From: Pseudothauera lacus
GTDB lineage: Bacteria; Pseudomonadota; Gammaproteobacteria; Burkholderiales; Rhodocyclaceae
Assembly: GCF_003034845.1 (NCBI RefSeq)
Contig: NZ_PZKC01000002.1
Location: forward strand, 248,001-312,000
Direction: 5' to 3'
Length of the DNA: 64,000 bases
Shown here: positions 53,371 to 63,122 of the stretch, in pieces
How positions within the stretch are numbered: position 1 is the stretch's first letter
Layout: each line of letters opens with the position of its first letter
Program-made: the position numbers and the translations under genes
The notes under the pieces: model-generated
The model's database searches: none
The model's input: the letters and a program-made list of their open reading frames with translations, nothing else
Told to the model about the DNA's origin: nothing

Positions 53371-55197
53371 ATGTCCGACCACGCCGCCCTCGACCTTGCC
53401 ACCGGCTTTGCCGAGCACCTCGCCGACTGGGCGCGGGCGCTGGGCGCGCCGCCCGCTGCGCTGGCAGCGCTGCGCCGCGTCGGCCGCCAGCTCGCCCTTG
53501 CCGGCAGCGCCGGGCACGTCTGCGTGCCGCTCGCCGAGCTTGCCGAGGACGGCGATGTCGCCGGCCTGCGCGCCACCCTGCTGGCCAGCGCCGTCGTCGA
53601 TGCCGGCCCGCCGCCCTCCGGCAGTGCCCGGCCGCTGGTCGTCGATGCCGACGGCCGCCTCTACCTGCGCCGTCATTTCGATCTCGAAGGGGCCCTCGCG
53701 GACCTCTTGCGCGCGCGTGCCGCGGCGCCCGACGCGGTGCTCGACGAGGAGGCGGTGGGGGCGCTGCTGGCACGCTTCTTCCCGCCTCGCGCCGGCGCCC
53801 GCCCGGATCGCCAGCGCCTGGCCGCGGCGCTGGCGCTGCTGCGCCCGTTGACGGTGATCAGCGGTGGCCCCGGCACCGGCAAGACAACCACCGTGGCGGC
53901 CCTCCTGGGTTGCCTGCTGAGCCTGCAGCCGACGCTGCGGGTGGCGCTCGCGGCGCCCACCGGCAAGGCCGCCGCACGCATGCTCGAAGCCCTGCGCGCG
54001 CGCGCTGCGAGTCTGCCCGCCGCGCTGCGCGCCTGCCTGCCCGAGGAAGCGTGGACGGTGCACCGCCTGCTCGGTGTCACCGCCACCAGCGGGCGCTTCC
54101 GCCACCATGGCGGGCATCTGCTGCCGTTCGACGTGGTGGTGGTTGACGAGGCCTCGATGCTCGATCTTGCCCTCGCTACCAGTCTGGTAGAGGCGGTGCC
54201 GCCGGGGGCGCGTCTGATCCTCCTTGGCGACAAGGATCAGCTCGCCGCCGTCGAGGCCGGCGCGGTGTTCGCCGAACTCTCCGCCGGCAGTCGCTGGCGT
54301 GCCTCCACCGCGGCGCGCCTGGCCGCACTGGCAGGGGCGCCGCCGGTTGCGGATGGCGAGGCAGGGGCCTTGCCCGACAGCGTGGTGTGGCTCACCGAAA
54401 GCCACCGTTTTGCCGCCGGCTCCGGCATCGGCCGTCTCGCCACCGGTATCAACGGCGGCCATGCGGCCGCCACCCTGGCTTGGCTGCGCGATGCCGCCGA
54501 CGGCGCCGTGCAGTGGCTCGACGACGACGGCCGCCAGCCTGGCGCCGCGCTGCTGGCCGCCTGCGAGGCGGGCTATGGTGACTACCTCGAGGCCCTGCGC
54601 TGCGCCCCGCACGACCCCGCCACGGCCTTCGCCGCCTTCGAACGCTTCCGTATCCTCGCCGCCGTGCACGACGGGCCGCGCGGCGTGGCGGCGCTCAACC
54701 GCCACCTCGGGCAATACCTGCGCGCGCGCCTGGGCCACGCCCCCGCTGCCGGCAGTGCGTGGTATCCGGGGCGCCCGGTGATCGTGCTGCGCAACGACTA
54801 CGTGCTCGGGCTCTACAACGGCGACATCGGCCTCACCCTGGCGGATGCCGACGGCCGCCTGCAGGTCTGCTTTCCCGCAGCGGGCGGAGGCTTTCGCACC
54901 CTCGCGGCGCTGCGCCTGCCCGAACACGAAACCGCCTTCGCGCTCACCGTGCACAAGGCCCAGGGCTCGGAGTTCGACGCCGTGCTGATGGTGCTGCCGG
55001 ACGCCACCGCGGCGGTGCTGAGCCGCGAGCTGCTCTATACCGGTGTCACCCGCGCGGCGCGCCAGGTGACGCTGGCCGGCAGCGCCGCAGCCTTTGCGGC
55101 GGCCTGCGGACGGCGCACGCTACGCCACTCCGGCCTTGCCGCGCGCCTTGCGGAACGCCCGTCGACGACTGTCCCGCAGCCGCCATCAGGGTATTGA
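53371..55197 (+). CDS. recD: Exodeoxyribonuclease V alpha subunit RecD
   Basis: 608 residues from the ATG at 53371, 7 bases after recB. The P-loop is SGGPGTGKTTTVAALL; VVVDEASMLDLALA is the Walker B; FALTVHKAQGSEFDAVLMV is motif V/VI. It is the 5'-3' helicase of RecBCD. Normal length for the family. Confidence 0.96.
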   Translation: MSDHAALDLATGFAEHLADWARALGAPPAALAALRRVGRQLALAGSAGHVCVPLAELAEDGDVAGLRATLLASAVVDAGPPPSGSARPLVVDADGRLYLRRHFDLEGALADLLRARAAAPDAVLDEEAVGALLARFFPPRAGARPDRQRLAAALALLRPLTVISGGPGTGKTTTVAALLGCLLSLQPTLRVALAAPTGKAAARMLEALRARAASLPAALRACLPEEAWTVHRLLGVTATSGRFRHHGGHLLPFDVVVVDEASMLDLALATSLVEAVPPGARLILLGDKDQLAAVEAGAVFAELSAGSRWRASTAARLAALAGAPPVADGEAGALPDSVVWLTESHRFAAGSGIGRLATGINGGHAAATLAWLRDAADGAVQWLDDDGRQPGAALLAACEAGYGDYLEALRCAPHDPATAFAAFERFRILAAVHDGPRGVAALNRHLGQYLRARLGHAPAAGSAWYPGRPVIVLRNDYVLGLYNGDIGLTLADADGRLQVCFPAAGGGFRTLAALRLPEHETAFALTVHKAQGSEFDAVLMVLPDATAAVLSRELLYTGVTRAARQVTLAGSAAAFAAACGRRTLRHSGLAARLAERPSTTVPQPPSGY

Positions 55198-55373
55198 CCC
55201 GCATGTCTCACCCCGTCCCTGCTGCGGGTGCCGATACGCTCGCCGTGGCACGCCGTACTCGCTCGCGCCGCCTCGACGTCGTGTCAGCTACGCCTTCGGC
55301 GCCGCTCGCTCCGTGCGGCGCACCACGACGGCGCCTCGACCCCCTCGTGACGTGCCTGTGTGGGAAATGCGGG

Positions 55374-55505
55374 TTTACCCGGCAACGAAATGCGCTATCC
55401 CGTTCGCCCTGAGCCCTTCGGCTACGCTCAGGAGAGCCTTGTCGAAGGGCGTTCGTGCCGACTGCGCTTCGACAGGCCGAACGGTATCTGATTGCCGGGT
55501 TAATA
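55374..55505. mobile_element. MITE-like element, second copy in inverse orientation
   Basis: It runs from TTTACCCGGCAA (55374-55385) to TTGCCGGGTTAATA (55492-55505); one end carries a single mismatch. Its reverse complement matches the 7471-7610 element closely, including CGCCCTTCGACAAGGCTCTC and the stem words. A small deletion is present in the GGGCTGAGCCTGTC arm. The rest of 55198-55523 holds no gene. Confidence 0.85.
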
Positions 55506-55523
55506 GGACAGCGGTGCTGGCGC

Positions 55524-56084
55524 TTATACCGGGCCGCGACCGCCGTGCCTGACTTCGATGGTGTCGGCCAGCGCCGCTTCCAGCGCCACCTCGGCTCCCC
55601 TGGGCTTGTAGTCCTTGAGCGCGCTACAGACCGTGGCGACCTTTTCGCCGGCGCTCTGGCCCTTGAGGTCACCCTTCTCCAGGCGCAGTTCTTCGAGCAG
55701 CTCGTTCCACACCATGCCGTCTTCCAGCGGCAGCAGCTTGAAGCCGACCCCGTCCAGCGTCAGTTGCATGGCCTTGCCGATGTTGTTCACGAAGAACACC
55801 GCCTGCATGTCGGCAGCGAAGTCCTTGCCATAGCGCTCGACGAACAGCGGCAGCTTGGCGATGTCGTCGAGCAGGCCGGCGGCCAGCACCAGCTTCTCGG
55901 CGTTGGCCAGCAGCACCGACTGGCGCACGCTGGCGGTGGGCGGCTTGCGGCGGCCGGAGGCATCGGCGATCTCGCCTTCGGTCAGCACCAGATCGCCGCG
56001 GTAGGCGGTGAGGCCGGCGCCGGCCGCTTCGGTGAAGTTGGAGTTGAACAGCAGGTTCTGTTCTTCGTAACGCTTGAGCAGCAT
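55524..56084 (-). CDS. Hypothetical protein in the molybdenum region
   Basis: 186 residues starting MLLKRYEEQNLLFNSNFTEA. It is a soluble, mostly helical, acidic protein with VRQSVLLANAEKLVLAAGLL and FFVNNIGKAMQLTLDGVGFK. No signal peptide, membrane helix or cysteine motif. The ORF is long and of normal composition, so it is likely real. It lies beside the molbindin gene on the same strand with 184 bases between. Function unknown. Confidence 0.6.
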   Translation of the reverse strand: MLLKRYEEQNLLFNSNFTEAAGAGLTAYRGDLVLTEGEIADASGRRKPPTASVRQSVLLANAEKLVLAAGLLDDIAKLPLFVERYGKDFAADMQAVFFVNNIGKAMQLTLDGVGFKLLPLEDGMVWNELLEELRLEKGDLKGQSAGEKVATVCSALKDYKPRGAEVALEAALADTIEVRHGGRGPV

Positions 56085-56268
56085 GTCGCGACCTCTTGCA
56101 GTGGGTGAAATGCCACCCTTCAGCAGGAACTGCGCCAGCCTTTCCTGGCCGGCAGGCGCGCCGCAAACCCGCGCCCTGCCGCGCGCGGTGATCTGCCGCA
56201 GCGTCGTTGGGGGCGGCGCAGGCGGCGGCTATGCGACAGATTGTCGGATTTGCGACGTCGTCTGCGTT

Positions 56269-56697
56269 TCAGGCCGGTACGCCCAGTACCACGTGCGAGG
56301 CCTTGATCACGGCGGTGGCGGCGACGCCCGCTTTGAGGCCGAGTTCGTTGACCGCATCGCGGGTGATCACCGCCATGACCTCGGTGCCGCCGGGCAGGGC
56401 AATGCAGACCTCGGCATTCACGGCGCCGACCTCCACCGCCTTCACGGTCCCTGCCAGCTTGTTGCGCGCGGAGAGCTTCACCCCTGAGGCGTCGGTGAGC
56501 ACCATCACCCATGGAGCCTTGACCAGTGCAATGACTGCGCAGCCGGTGCTGAGGCCGAGTTCCTTGAGGCTGGTCAGGGTGACGACGGCGGTGAGGTGGT
56601 CACCACCGCCGAGGTCGATGTCCACCTCGGCGTTGACGGTGCCGGGACGGGTGGCGGCGACCTTGCCGCGGAAGATGTTGCGTGCGCTGACTTTCAT
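56269..56697 (-). CDS. Molbindin-type protein with two Mop domains
   Basis: 142 residues made of two tandem Mop (TOBE) repeats: MKVSARNIFRGKVAATRPGT at 1-69 and KLSARNKLAGTVKAVEVGAV at 74-140. S-A-R-N is the typical oxyanion-binding signature. Molbindins store or buffer molybdate in the cytoplasm. It is divergent from modD across a region carrying a TGT-N10-ACA site and a composite promoter. Related to ModG of Azotobacter. Confidence 0.92.
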   Translation of the reverse strand: MKVSARNIFRGKVAATRPGTVNAEVDIDLGGGDHLTAVVTLTSLKELGLSTGCAVIALVKAPWVMVLTDASGVKLSARNKLAGTVKAVEVGAVNAEVCIALPGGTEVMAVITRDAVNELGLKAGVAATAVIKASHVVLGVPA

Positions 56698-56738
56698 CGT
56701 GGGCTCCTGTTCGCGAAATGTCGGTTTGTTGACGCGCT

Positions 56739-56754
56739 GTATTGTTGGCTACAT
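56739..56754. promoter_or_regulatory. TGT-N10-ACA site between molbindin and modD
   Basis: TGTATTGTTGGCTACA matches the NifA consensus and is followed by TAAAA. It closely resembles the site upstream of modE (58220-58235): both read TGTA-x-x-GTT-x-x-CTACATAAA. It is centred about 107 bases before the box at 56853. Confidence 0.55.
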
Positions 56755-56852
56755 AAAATGAAGCTGCGGCAGCGCAGGCCTGCGCCGGCAGACTCTAGTT
56801 CGTGCGCCTGTATTGGAGCAACCATAACGGCTGAAATAACGCCCTGGGCGGT

Positions 56853-56874
56853 TGGCACGAATATCGCTGTATAC
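56853..56874 (+). promoter_or_regulatory. Composite sigma54-like box and ModE-like half-site of modD
   Basis: TGGCACGAATATCGC fits TGGCAC-N5-TTGC with one change (TCGC). It runs into ATCGCTGTATAC (56863-56874), which resembles the ModE half-site ATCGCTATATA. The modE promoter has the same arrangement. Confidence 0.55.
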
Positions 56875-56905
56875 GGACATAAACAGATCATCCGAGGTGT
56901 TGAAG

Positions 56906-57763
56906 ATGAATTCATGCGCAGTCTCCGACGAGGTGCTGCACGGTCTGTTGCGCGATGACGTGCCGGCAGGAGACCTTACGACCGCAACCCTGGGAATAGA
57001 AACCTGTCCGGGGCGGCTGACGTTCCGTGCCCGTGGTGCGATGCGAGTCTGTGGCGTCGAGGAAGCAGTCCGGCTGTTCGAGCTCGCCGGTGCGGCACAG
57101 TGCCGGCCCGCCGTGAGGTCGGGCACCGACGTGGCGGCGGGTGCCGAGCTGCTGCATGTCGAGGGCAGCGCCGGTGCGCTGCACCGGGCCTGGAAGACGG
57201 CCCAGATCCTGGTCGAATGGATGAGCGGGGTGGCCGGCAGTGCGGCCGCCATTGTCAGCGCCGCGCGGCCATTGCCGGTGGCCTGCACGCGCAAGAGCGT
57301 ACCCGGTACCAAGGCGCTGTCGATCAAGGCGGTGTGTGCCGGTGGTGCCATCGCCCACCGCCTCGGTCTGTCGGAGACCCTGCTGGTGTTTGCCGAGCAT
57401 CGCCTCTTTGTCGATGACTGCGCCGCTGCCACCCTGCGCCGCCTGCGCGCGCGGCAGCCCGAGAAGCGCGCCGTCGTCGAGGTCGCGGATATCGATGAGG
57501 CCATGGTGTGGGCTGCGGCGGGGGCGGAAATCCTGCAGCTGGAGAAGTTTCCTCCGCAGGCGGTGGCAGCGCTGCGCGGGCGCCTGCACGCCGCAGGACT
57601 GACACCGCTGCTGGTGGCGACCGGCGGTGTAGGGGCGCATAACGCGGCGGCCTACGCTGCAGCGGGGGCCGACATGATCGCCACCTCGGCACCGTACGGA
57701 GCTCCGCCCGCCGATGTCGCGGTGGGCTTCGAACGCCTGCGGGGAGGGGTGGCGGATGTGTGA
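56906..57763 (+). CDS. modD: ModD protein (NadC-like, molybdenum transport-linked)
   Basis: 285 residues from the ATG at 56906. It resembles quinolinate phosphoribosyltransferase: LLRDDVPAGDLTT, EWMSGVAGSAAAI, CTRKSVPGTKALSIKAV and FVDDCAAATLRRL. ModD lies in Mo-transport clusters of phototrophic and diazotrophic bacteria; its substrate is not firmly known. NadC itself is unlikely because the sequence and context are of the ModD branch. Confidence 0.85.
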   Translation: MNSCAVSDEVLHGLLRDDVPAGDLTTATLGIETCPGRLTFRARGAMRVCGVEEAVRLFELAGAAQCRPAVRSGTDVAAGAELLHVEGSAGALHRAWKTAQILVEWMSGVAGSAAAIVSAARPLPVACTRKSVPGTKALSIKAVCAGGAIAHRLGLSETLLVFAEHRLFVDDCAAATLRRLRARQPEKRAVVEVADIDEAMVWAAAGAEILQLEKFPPQAVAALRGRLHAAGLTPLLVATGGVGAHNAAAYAAAGADMIATSAPYGAPPADVAVGFERLRGGVADV

Positions 57764-58154
57764 GGGCGCCTTCAGCATGGGACTGGCCGCCAGTTGCCGG
57801 CGCCTTGGCAATGGTGCCCGCGTTGAGTGGCGCCAGGGGTTGCCCTCGCACTGGCGTGATCAGGTCATTGCGGCGCTCGATTTCGACATTCACCGCGACC
57901 CCGAGCTGGCAGCCGAACGCATCTTCGGCCGCGACGAGGACGGTGAGCCGTGCTACTACGCGCACCGCTGGACGCTCAGCGCGCCGTGCTCGGACGATGA
58001 CGAGGAGTTCTACATGGTGGCGACCGCGGGCGAGTCGGTCACCGCCTGGCGTCTGCGCGACGGGCGCTGGCTGGTGTGCCGTGTGGTCCTCGGCAATGAG
58101 CGCTGCACGCCGCCGCAGCCGTTCTACCTCTTCAGTGAGCGGATGCCGCGTTGA
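57756..58154 (+). CDS. Hypothetical protein linked to modD
   Basis: About 132 residues; the ATG at 57756 overlaps the modD end by 8 bases, or translation could start at 57777. It is a soluble protein with RDQVIAALDFDIHRDPELAA and EEFYMVATAGESVTAWRLRD. Coupling to modD suggests a molybdenum-related role. Family not recognised. Confidence 0.65.
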   Translation: MCEGAFSMGLAASCRRLGNGARVEWRQGLPSHWRDQVIAALDFDIHRDPELAAERIFGRDEDGEPCYYAHRWTLSAPCSDDDEEFYMVATAGESVTAWRLRDGRWLVCRVVLGNERCTPPQPFYLFSERMPR

Positions 58155-58219
58155 GGTGGAGCCGTATCGGGTCCGTCGTCCGCGGCTGTCGCACAGCTTG
58201 TGTCGGATTACGGACTCGT

Positions 58220-58235
58220 TGTAGCGTTAACTACA
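58220..58235. promoter_or_regulatory. TGT-N10-ACA site upstream of modE
   Basis: TGTAGCGTTAACTACA is a TGT-N10-ACA site whose arms TGTAG/CTACA are longer than the consensus. It lies about 93 bases before the TGGCAC box at 58321. Its sister site is at 56739-56754. Confidence 0.6.
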
Positions 58236-58320
58236 TAAAGAAACGCGTGCATTTCGCGGCTTTGCAGGCGTTTCGTCAGCAGGAGCGTGAGCAGAGCTGG
58301 TTGTCGATCCCGGCGCGTTC

Positions 58321-58342
58321 TGGCACGTTTATCGCTATATAC
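58321..58342 (+). promoter_or_regulatory. Composite sigma54-like box and ModE-like site of modEABC
   Basis: TGGCACGTTTATCGC again fits TGGCAC-N5-T(T/C)GC, and overlaps ATCGCTATATAC (58331-58342). A partial second half, ATATAAGG, follows at 58351-58358. An identical ATCGCTATATA half-site is part of the known E. coli ModE operator. Binding would occlude the promoter and allow autorepression when molybdate is plentiful. Confidence 0.6.
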
Positions 58343-58365
58343 ATCGAAACATATAAGGAGCGAGC

Positions 58366-59187
58366 ATGAGCCCGCAATGTCCCGAGCGTTTTCTCGGCCG
58401 CCTGTCGATCGATGCCCCAGCCGGCAGCGCGCTGTCCGACACCCGGGTGCGCCTGCTGGAGGCGATCGACCGCCTCGGTTCGATCAATCAGGCCGCCAAG
58501 GCGGTGCCGCTGTCCTACAAGGCGGCGTGGGATGCGGTGGACAGCCTCAACAACCTGTCGCCCGAGCCGCTGGTGGTGCGCGTGACTGGTGGACGCCAGG
58601 GCGGCGGCACGCTGCTCACCGACTACGGGCGGCGCATGGTGGCGATGTACCGGGCGCTGGAGATCGAGACCCAGGCGGCGCTCGAGCGGGTAGCCGCGCG
58701 CCTGGTCGACGACGGTCCGGTAAGCATCGACGAGTTCCGCCGCCTGATGCAGCGCATGGCCATGAAGACCAGCGCGCGCAACCAGTTCTCCGGCCCCATC
58801 GTCGCGTTGCGCGACGGCGAGGTGGATTACGAGGTGCGCCTGCGCCTGGACAGGCACACCGAGATCGTCGCGGTGATCACCAAGGCCAGCGCAGAGAACC
58901 TCGCCCTGGCGATCGGCAAGGAGGTGTTCGCGCTGGTCAAGTCGTCCTCGGTGCTGCTGTCCACCGACGGCGAGATCCGCCTTACCGCACGCAACCAGCT
59001 GTGGGGCGAAATCTCCGCCATTCATGAAGGCTCGGTGAACGACGAGGTCACCCTGCTGCTGCCTTCGGGCAAGAACGTCACCGCCGTGGTCACCCACGGC
59101 AGTTGCGAAAACCTTGGCCTGGCGGAGGGTACCCGCGCCTGCGCCATCTTCAAGTCGTCCAGCGTGATCCTGGCGACCTATGACTGA
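58366..59187 (+). CDS. modE: Molybdate-responsive regulator ModE
   Basis: 273 residues. An N-terminal winged HTH (RVRLLEAIDRLGSINQAAKA, SYKAAWDAVDSLNNLS) is followed by GGRQGGGTLLTDYG. Two C-terminal Mop domains have KTSARNQFSGPIVALRDGEV and RLTARNQLWGEISAIHEGSV. ModE binds molybdate and represses the uptake operon. Ribosome site AAGGAG lies within the candidate operator. It is first in modEABC. Confidence 0.96.
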   Translation: MSPQCPERFLGRLSIDAPAGSALSDTRVRLLEAIDRLGSINQAAKAVPLSYKAAWDAVDSLNNLSPEPLVVRVTGGRQGGGTLLTDYGRRMVAMYRALEIETQAALERVAARLVDDGPVSIDEFRRLMQRMAMKTSARNQFSGPIVALRDGEVDYEVRLRLDRHTEIVAVITKASAENLALAIGKEVFALVKSSSVLLSTDGEIRLTARNQLWGEISAIHEGSVNDEVTLLLPSGKNVTAVVTHGSCENLGLAEGTRACAIFKSSSVILATYD

Positions 59188-59967
<780 letters not shown>

Positions 59968-59979
59968 GGCGCGTCCGGC

Positions 59980-60654
59980 ATGCTGACCGAAGTCGATCTC
60001 GCCGCCATCCGCCTGACCCTCAAGCTGGCCACGGTGACCACCGTGATCCTGCTCATCGTCGGCACCCCGATCGCCTGGTGGCTGGCGCGCACGCGCTCGA
60101 AGTGGAAGGGCGTGGTGGGCGCGGTGGTGGCGTTGCCGCTGGTGCTGCCGCCCACCGTGCTGGGCTTCTATCTGCTGGTGGCGATGGGGCCCAACGGCCC
60201 GGTCGGACGCTTTACCGAGAGCCTGGGGCTGGGCACCTTGCCGTTTACCTTCCCCGGGCTGGTGGTGGCCTCGGTGTTCTATTCGCTGCCCTTCGTCGTG
60301 CAGCCGGTGCAGAACGCCTTCGAGGCGGTCGGCGAGCGCATGCTGGAGGCCGCTGCCACGCTGCGCGCCGGCCCGCTGGATACCTTCTTCAGCGTGGTCG
60401 TGCCACTCGCCCGTCCCGGCTTTGTCACTGCAGCGGTGCTGGGCTTTGCCCATACCGTCGGCGAATTTGGCGTGGTGCTGATGATAGGCGGCAATATTCC
60501 GGAGAAAACTCGCGTGGTGTCGGTGCAGATCTACGATCATGTCGAGGCGCTGGAGTACGCCGAGGCCCACCTGCTGTCGGCCGGCATGCTGGCCTTCAGC
60601 TTCGTGGTGCTGCTCTTCCTCTATACCCGCAAGGGCGTGCGCGCATGGAAATGA
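59980..60654 (+). CDS. modB: Molybdate ABC transporter permease ModB
   Basis: 224 residues, five or six membrane helices. The EAA-type loop reads [20 protein letters not shown], the contact to Mod[15 protein letters not shown] is a strongly conserved ModB segment. It overlaps modC by 10 bases. Confidence 0.96.
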   Translation: MLTEVDLAAIRLTLKLATVTTVILLIVGTPIAWWLARTRSKWKGVVGAVVALPLVLPPTVLGFYLLVAMGPNGPVGRFTESLGLGTLPFTFPGLVVASVFYSLPFVVQPVQNAFEAVGERMLEAAATLRAGPLDTFFSVVVPLARPGFVTAAVLGFAHTVGEFGVVLMIGGNIPEKTRVVSVQIYDHVEALEYAEAHLLSAGMLAFSFVVLLFLYTRKGVRAWK

Positions 60655-61739
60655 ACGCTCTGAGCGCGGACGGCATCCGTGCCCGCTGCCGGGTGGACTG
60701 GCCAGGTTTCACGCTCGACGTGGACCTCGACCTGCCCGGCCGCGGTGTGACTGCGCTGTTCGGCCACTCCGGCTCGGGCAAGACCACGCTGCTGCGTTGC
60801 ATTGCCGGGCTGGAGCGCGGCGTCGGCGAGGTTTTGTTCAAGGGCACCGTGTGGCAGGACAGCGCGCACGGCGCCTTCCTTCCCACCCACAAGCGCCCCT
60901 TGGGCTACGTGTTTCAGGAAGCCAGCCTGTTCCCTCACCTGTCAGTGCGCAGGAACCTTGAGTTCGGCCGCAAGCGCGTCGGCGGGCAGCACCGCGTGTC
61001 GCTCGACCACGCGGTTGAGTTGCTGGGTATCGGTCACCTGCTGGAGCGTATGCCGGGTGGGCTCTCGGGGGGCGAGCGCCAGCGCGTGGGGATCGCCCGG
61101 GCGCTGGCCACCAGCCCCGAGCTGCTGCTGATGGACGAGCCGCTGGCCGCGCTGGACCTCAAGCGCAAGGCCGAGATCCTGCCCTACCTGGAACGCCTGC
61201 ATGACGAGCTGGACATCCCGGTGCTCTACGTCAGCCATTCTCCGGACGAGGTCGCCCGCCTGGCCGATCATGTGGTGCTGATGGAAGAAGGGCGCGTGGT
61301 CGCCAGCGGCGGACTGGGCGAGACCCTGGCGCGTCTCGACCTGCCGCTGGCCTTCGCGGAGGACGCCGGGGTGGTCATCGAGGCCACGGTGGGCGAGCAT
61401 GACGCGCGCTACCACCTCACCCGACTGGACTTTGCGGGCGGCAGTGTTTTTGTCGCCCGGCGCCCGGAAGCCCCCGGCAGCCGTCTGCGCTGCCGCGTGC
61501 ATGCGCGCGACGTCAGCCTGGCGCGCGAGCGGGTGGAGGGCACCAGCATCACCAACCTGCTGCCGGCGACGGTGACCGAGATCGCCGATGCCGATACCCC
61601 GGCGCATGTGCTGGTGCGCCTGGAGGCCGAAGGTACGGCGCTGATCGCGCGCATCACGCGGCGCTCGCTGGACCAGTTGCAGATCGAAACCGGGCTGCGC
61701 ATGTGGGCGCAGATCAAGGCGGTGGCGCTGCTGGGCTGA
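60645..61739 (+). CDS. modC: Molybdate ABC transporter ATP-binding protein ModC
   Basis: 364 residues. Walker [11 protein letters not shown]-loop [11 protein letters not shown], signature [15 protein letters not shown], Walker [12 protein letters not shown] and the switch His in [11 protein letters not shown]-terminal Mop/TOBE domain after residue 290 can bind molybdate and inhibit transport. It is the last gene of modEABC. Confidence 0.96.
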   Translation: MEMNALSADGIRARCRVDWPGFTLDVDLDLPGRGVTALFGHSGSGKTTLLRCIAGLERGVGEVLFKGTVWQDSAHGAFLPTHKRPLGYVFQEASLFPHLSVRRNLEFGRKRVGGQHRVSLDHAVELLGIGHLLERMPGGLSGGERQRVGIARALATSPELLLMDEPLAALDLKRKAEILPYLERLHDELDIPVLYVSHSPDEVARLADHVVLMEEGRVVASGGLGETLARLDLPLAFAEDAGVVIEATVGEHDARYHLTRLDFAGGSVFVARRPEAPGSRLRCRVHARDVSLARERVEGTSITNLLPATVTEIADADTPAHVLVRLEAEGTALIARITRRSLDQLQIETGLRMWAQIKAVALLG

Positions 61740-61794
61740 GGGCCGGCGGACGATGGGCTATCATTGCCCCTTTCAACCGCCGGATGCAGCCGCC

Positions 61795-62436
61795 ATGCTT
61801 CACTGCCGCACCATCCCTGTAACGCCCTTCGAACAGAACTGTACGCTGCTGTGGTGCGACGCCACGCGGCGCGCAGCGGTGGTCGATCCGGGCGGCGACG
61901 TCGAGCGCATCCTCGCCGCCGTGCGCGAGGAGGGGGTGGAGGTCGACAAGATCCTCATCACCCACGGCCACATCGACCATGCCGGCGGTACCGCGAAGCT
62001 CGCCCGCGCCTTGCAGGTGCCGGTGGAGGGGCCGCAGGAGGAAGACCGCTTCTGGATCGACGGCATGCCGCAGCAGAGCAGGATGTTCGGTTTCCCGGAT
62101 GTGGAGAGTTTCGAACCCACACGCTGGCTCAATGACGGCGACACCGTCACCGTCGGCAAGGAGACCCTGCAGGTCATCCATACCCCGGGGCACACGCCGG
62201 GGCATGTGGTGTTCTTCCATCCCGGCAGCCGTCTGGCCATCGTCGGCGACGTGCTCTTTGCCGGCTCCATCGGGCGCACCGATTTTCCGCGCGGCGATCA
62301 CGCCACCTTGATCGCCTCGATCCGCGAGAAGCTCTTCCCGCTCGGCGACGACGTCTGCTTCCTGCCCGGTCACGGGCCGCGCTCCACCTTCGGCGACGAA
62401 CGCGCCGACAATCCCTATGTGGGGGACTACGCATGA
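61795..62436 (+). CDS. Metallo-beta-lactamase-fold hydrolase (glyoxalase II-like, YcbL type)
   Basis: 213 residues from the ATG at 61795. Zinc ligands are in ITHGHIDHAGG (H-x-H-x-D-H), HTPGHTPGH, VGDVLFAGSIGRTDFP and LPGHGP. This matches YcbL, a class of type II glyoxalase that hydrolyses thioesters. It overlaps the following regulator gene by 4 bases (ATGA), so the two are co-translated. Confidence 0.9.
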   Translation: MLHCRTIPVTPFEQNCTLLWCDATRRAAVVDPGGDVERILAAVREEGVEVDKILITHGHIDHAGGTAKLARALQVPVEGPQEEDRFWIDGMPQQSRMFGFPDVESFEPTRWLNDGDTVTVGKETLQVIHTPGHTPGHVVFFHPGSRLAIVGDVLFAGSIGRTDFPRGDHATLIASIREKLFPLGDDVCFLPGHGPRSTFGDERADNPYVGDYA

Positions 62437-63122
62437 GAGTGGCACTGCTCGAAGACGATCCGGTGCATAGCGACACCCTCAGCGCCTGGCTGCGCGAGCG
62501 TGGCGACGACGTTCATGTGTTCCCCTGCGGGCGCGACTTCATCCGCGTGGTCGGGCGCGAGAGCTTCGACCTCTGCCTGCTCGACTGGTCGCTGCCCGAT
62601 ACCACCGGGCAGGAAGTCCTGCGCTGGCTGCGCGTCGACCGCCAGGACGACACCCCGGCGATCTTCGCCACTGCCCGCGATGCCGAGGAGGACGTGGTGG
62701 CAGCTCTGGGCGGCGGTGCGGACGACTACATCGTCAAGCCGCTGCGCCGCTTCGAGACCCTCTCGCGCATCGACGCGGTGATGCGCCGCGCCCGCCCGGT
62801 GGCTGCCGAAACGGTGCTGGAGGCGGGCATCTACCGCTTCGATACGCAGGGCAAGACGGTCAGCGTGGATGGCGCAGCGGTCGAACTGACCGAAAAGGAG
62901 TTCGACCTCGCCCTCTTCCTGTTCCGCAACCTTGGCCGCCTGCTCTCCCGCGGCCACATGCTCGAAGCGGTGTGGGGGCGCAGTCCCAACGTCGCCACGC
63001 GCACCGTCGATACCCACATCAGCCGCGTGCGCACCAAGCTCGGCCTGCGCCCCGAGCGCGGCTTCCGCCTCAGCCCGACCTACAACTACGGCTACCGCCT
63101 CGAGCGCATCGAGGCGGCCTGA
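62433..63122 (+). CDS. OmpR/PhoB-family response regulator
   Basis: 229 residues. The receiver domain has acidic pocket EDD at 8-9, phosphoacceptor D51 (LLDWSLPD), T/S switch ATARD and K in DYIVKPL. The C-terminal winged HTH includes LTEKEFDLALFLFRNLGRLL and TRTVDTHISRVRTKLGL. No histidine kinase is next to it in the window; the gene for a LysM protein lies downstream past mscL. Confidence 0.93.
   Translation: MRVALLEDDPVHSDTLSAWLRERGDDVHVFPCGRDFIRVVGRESFDLCLLDWSLPDTTGQEVLRWLRVDRQDDTPAIFATARDAEEDVVAALGGGADDYIVKPLRRFETLSRIDAVMRRARPVAAETVLEAGIYRFDTQGKTVSVDGAAVELTEKEFDLALFLFRNLGRLLSRGHMLEAVWGRSPNVATRTVDTHISRVRTKLGLRPERGFRLSPTYNYGYRLERIEAA

Noticed and set aside
49617-53576. A 1319-codon minus-strand open frame opposite recB
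   Set aside because: Composition is Ala/Gly/Arg/His-rich without motifs; the plus strand encodes RecB with all helicase and nuclease motifs.
56231-56246. Short palindrome CGACA-GAT-TGTCG upstream of the 186-residue protein gene region
   Set aside because: Arms of 5 bases are expected by chance in this length and there is no second copy or promoter nearby.
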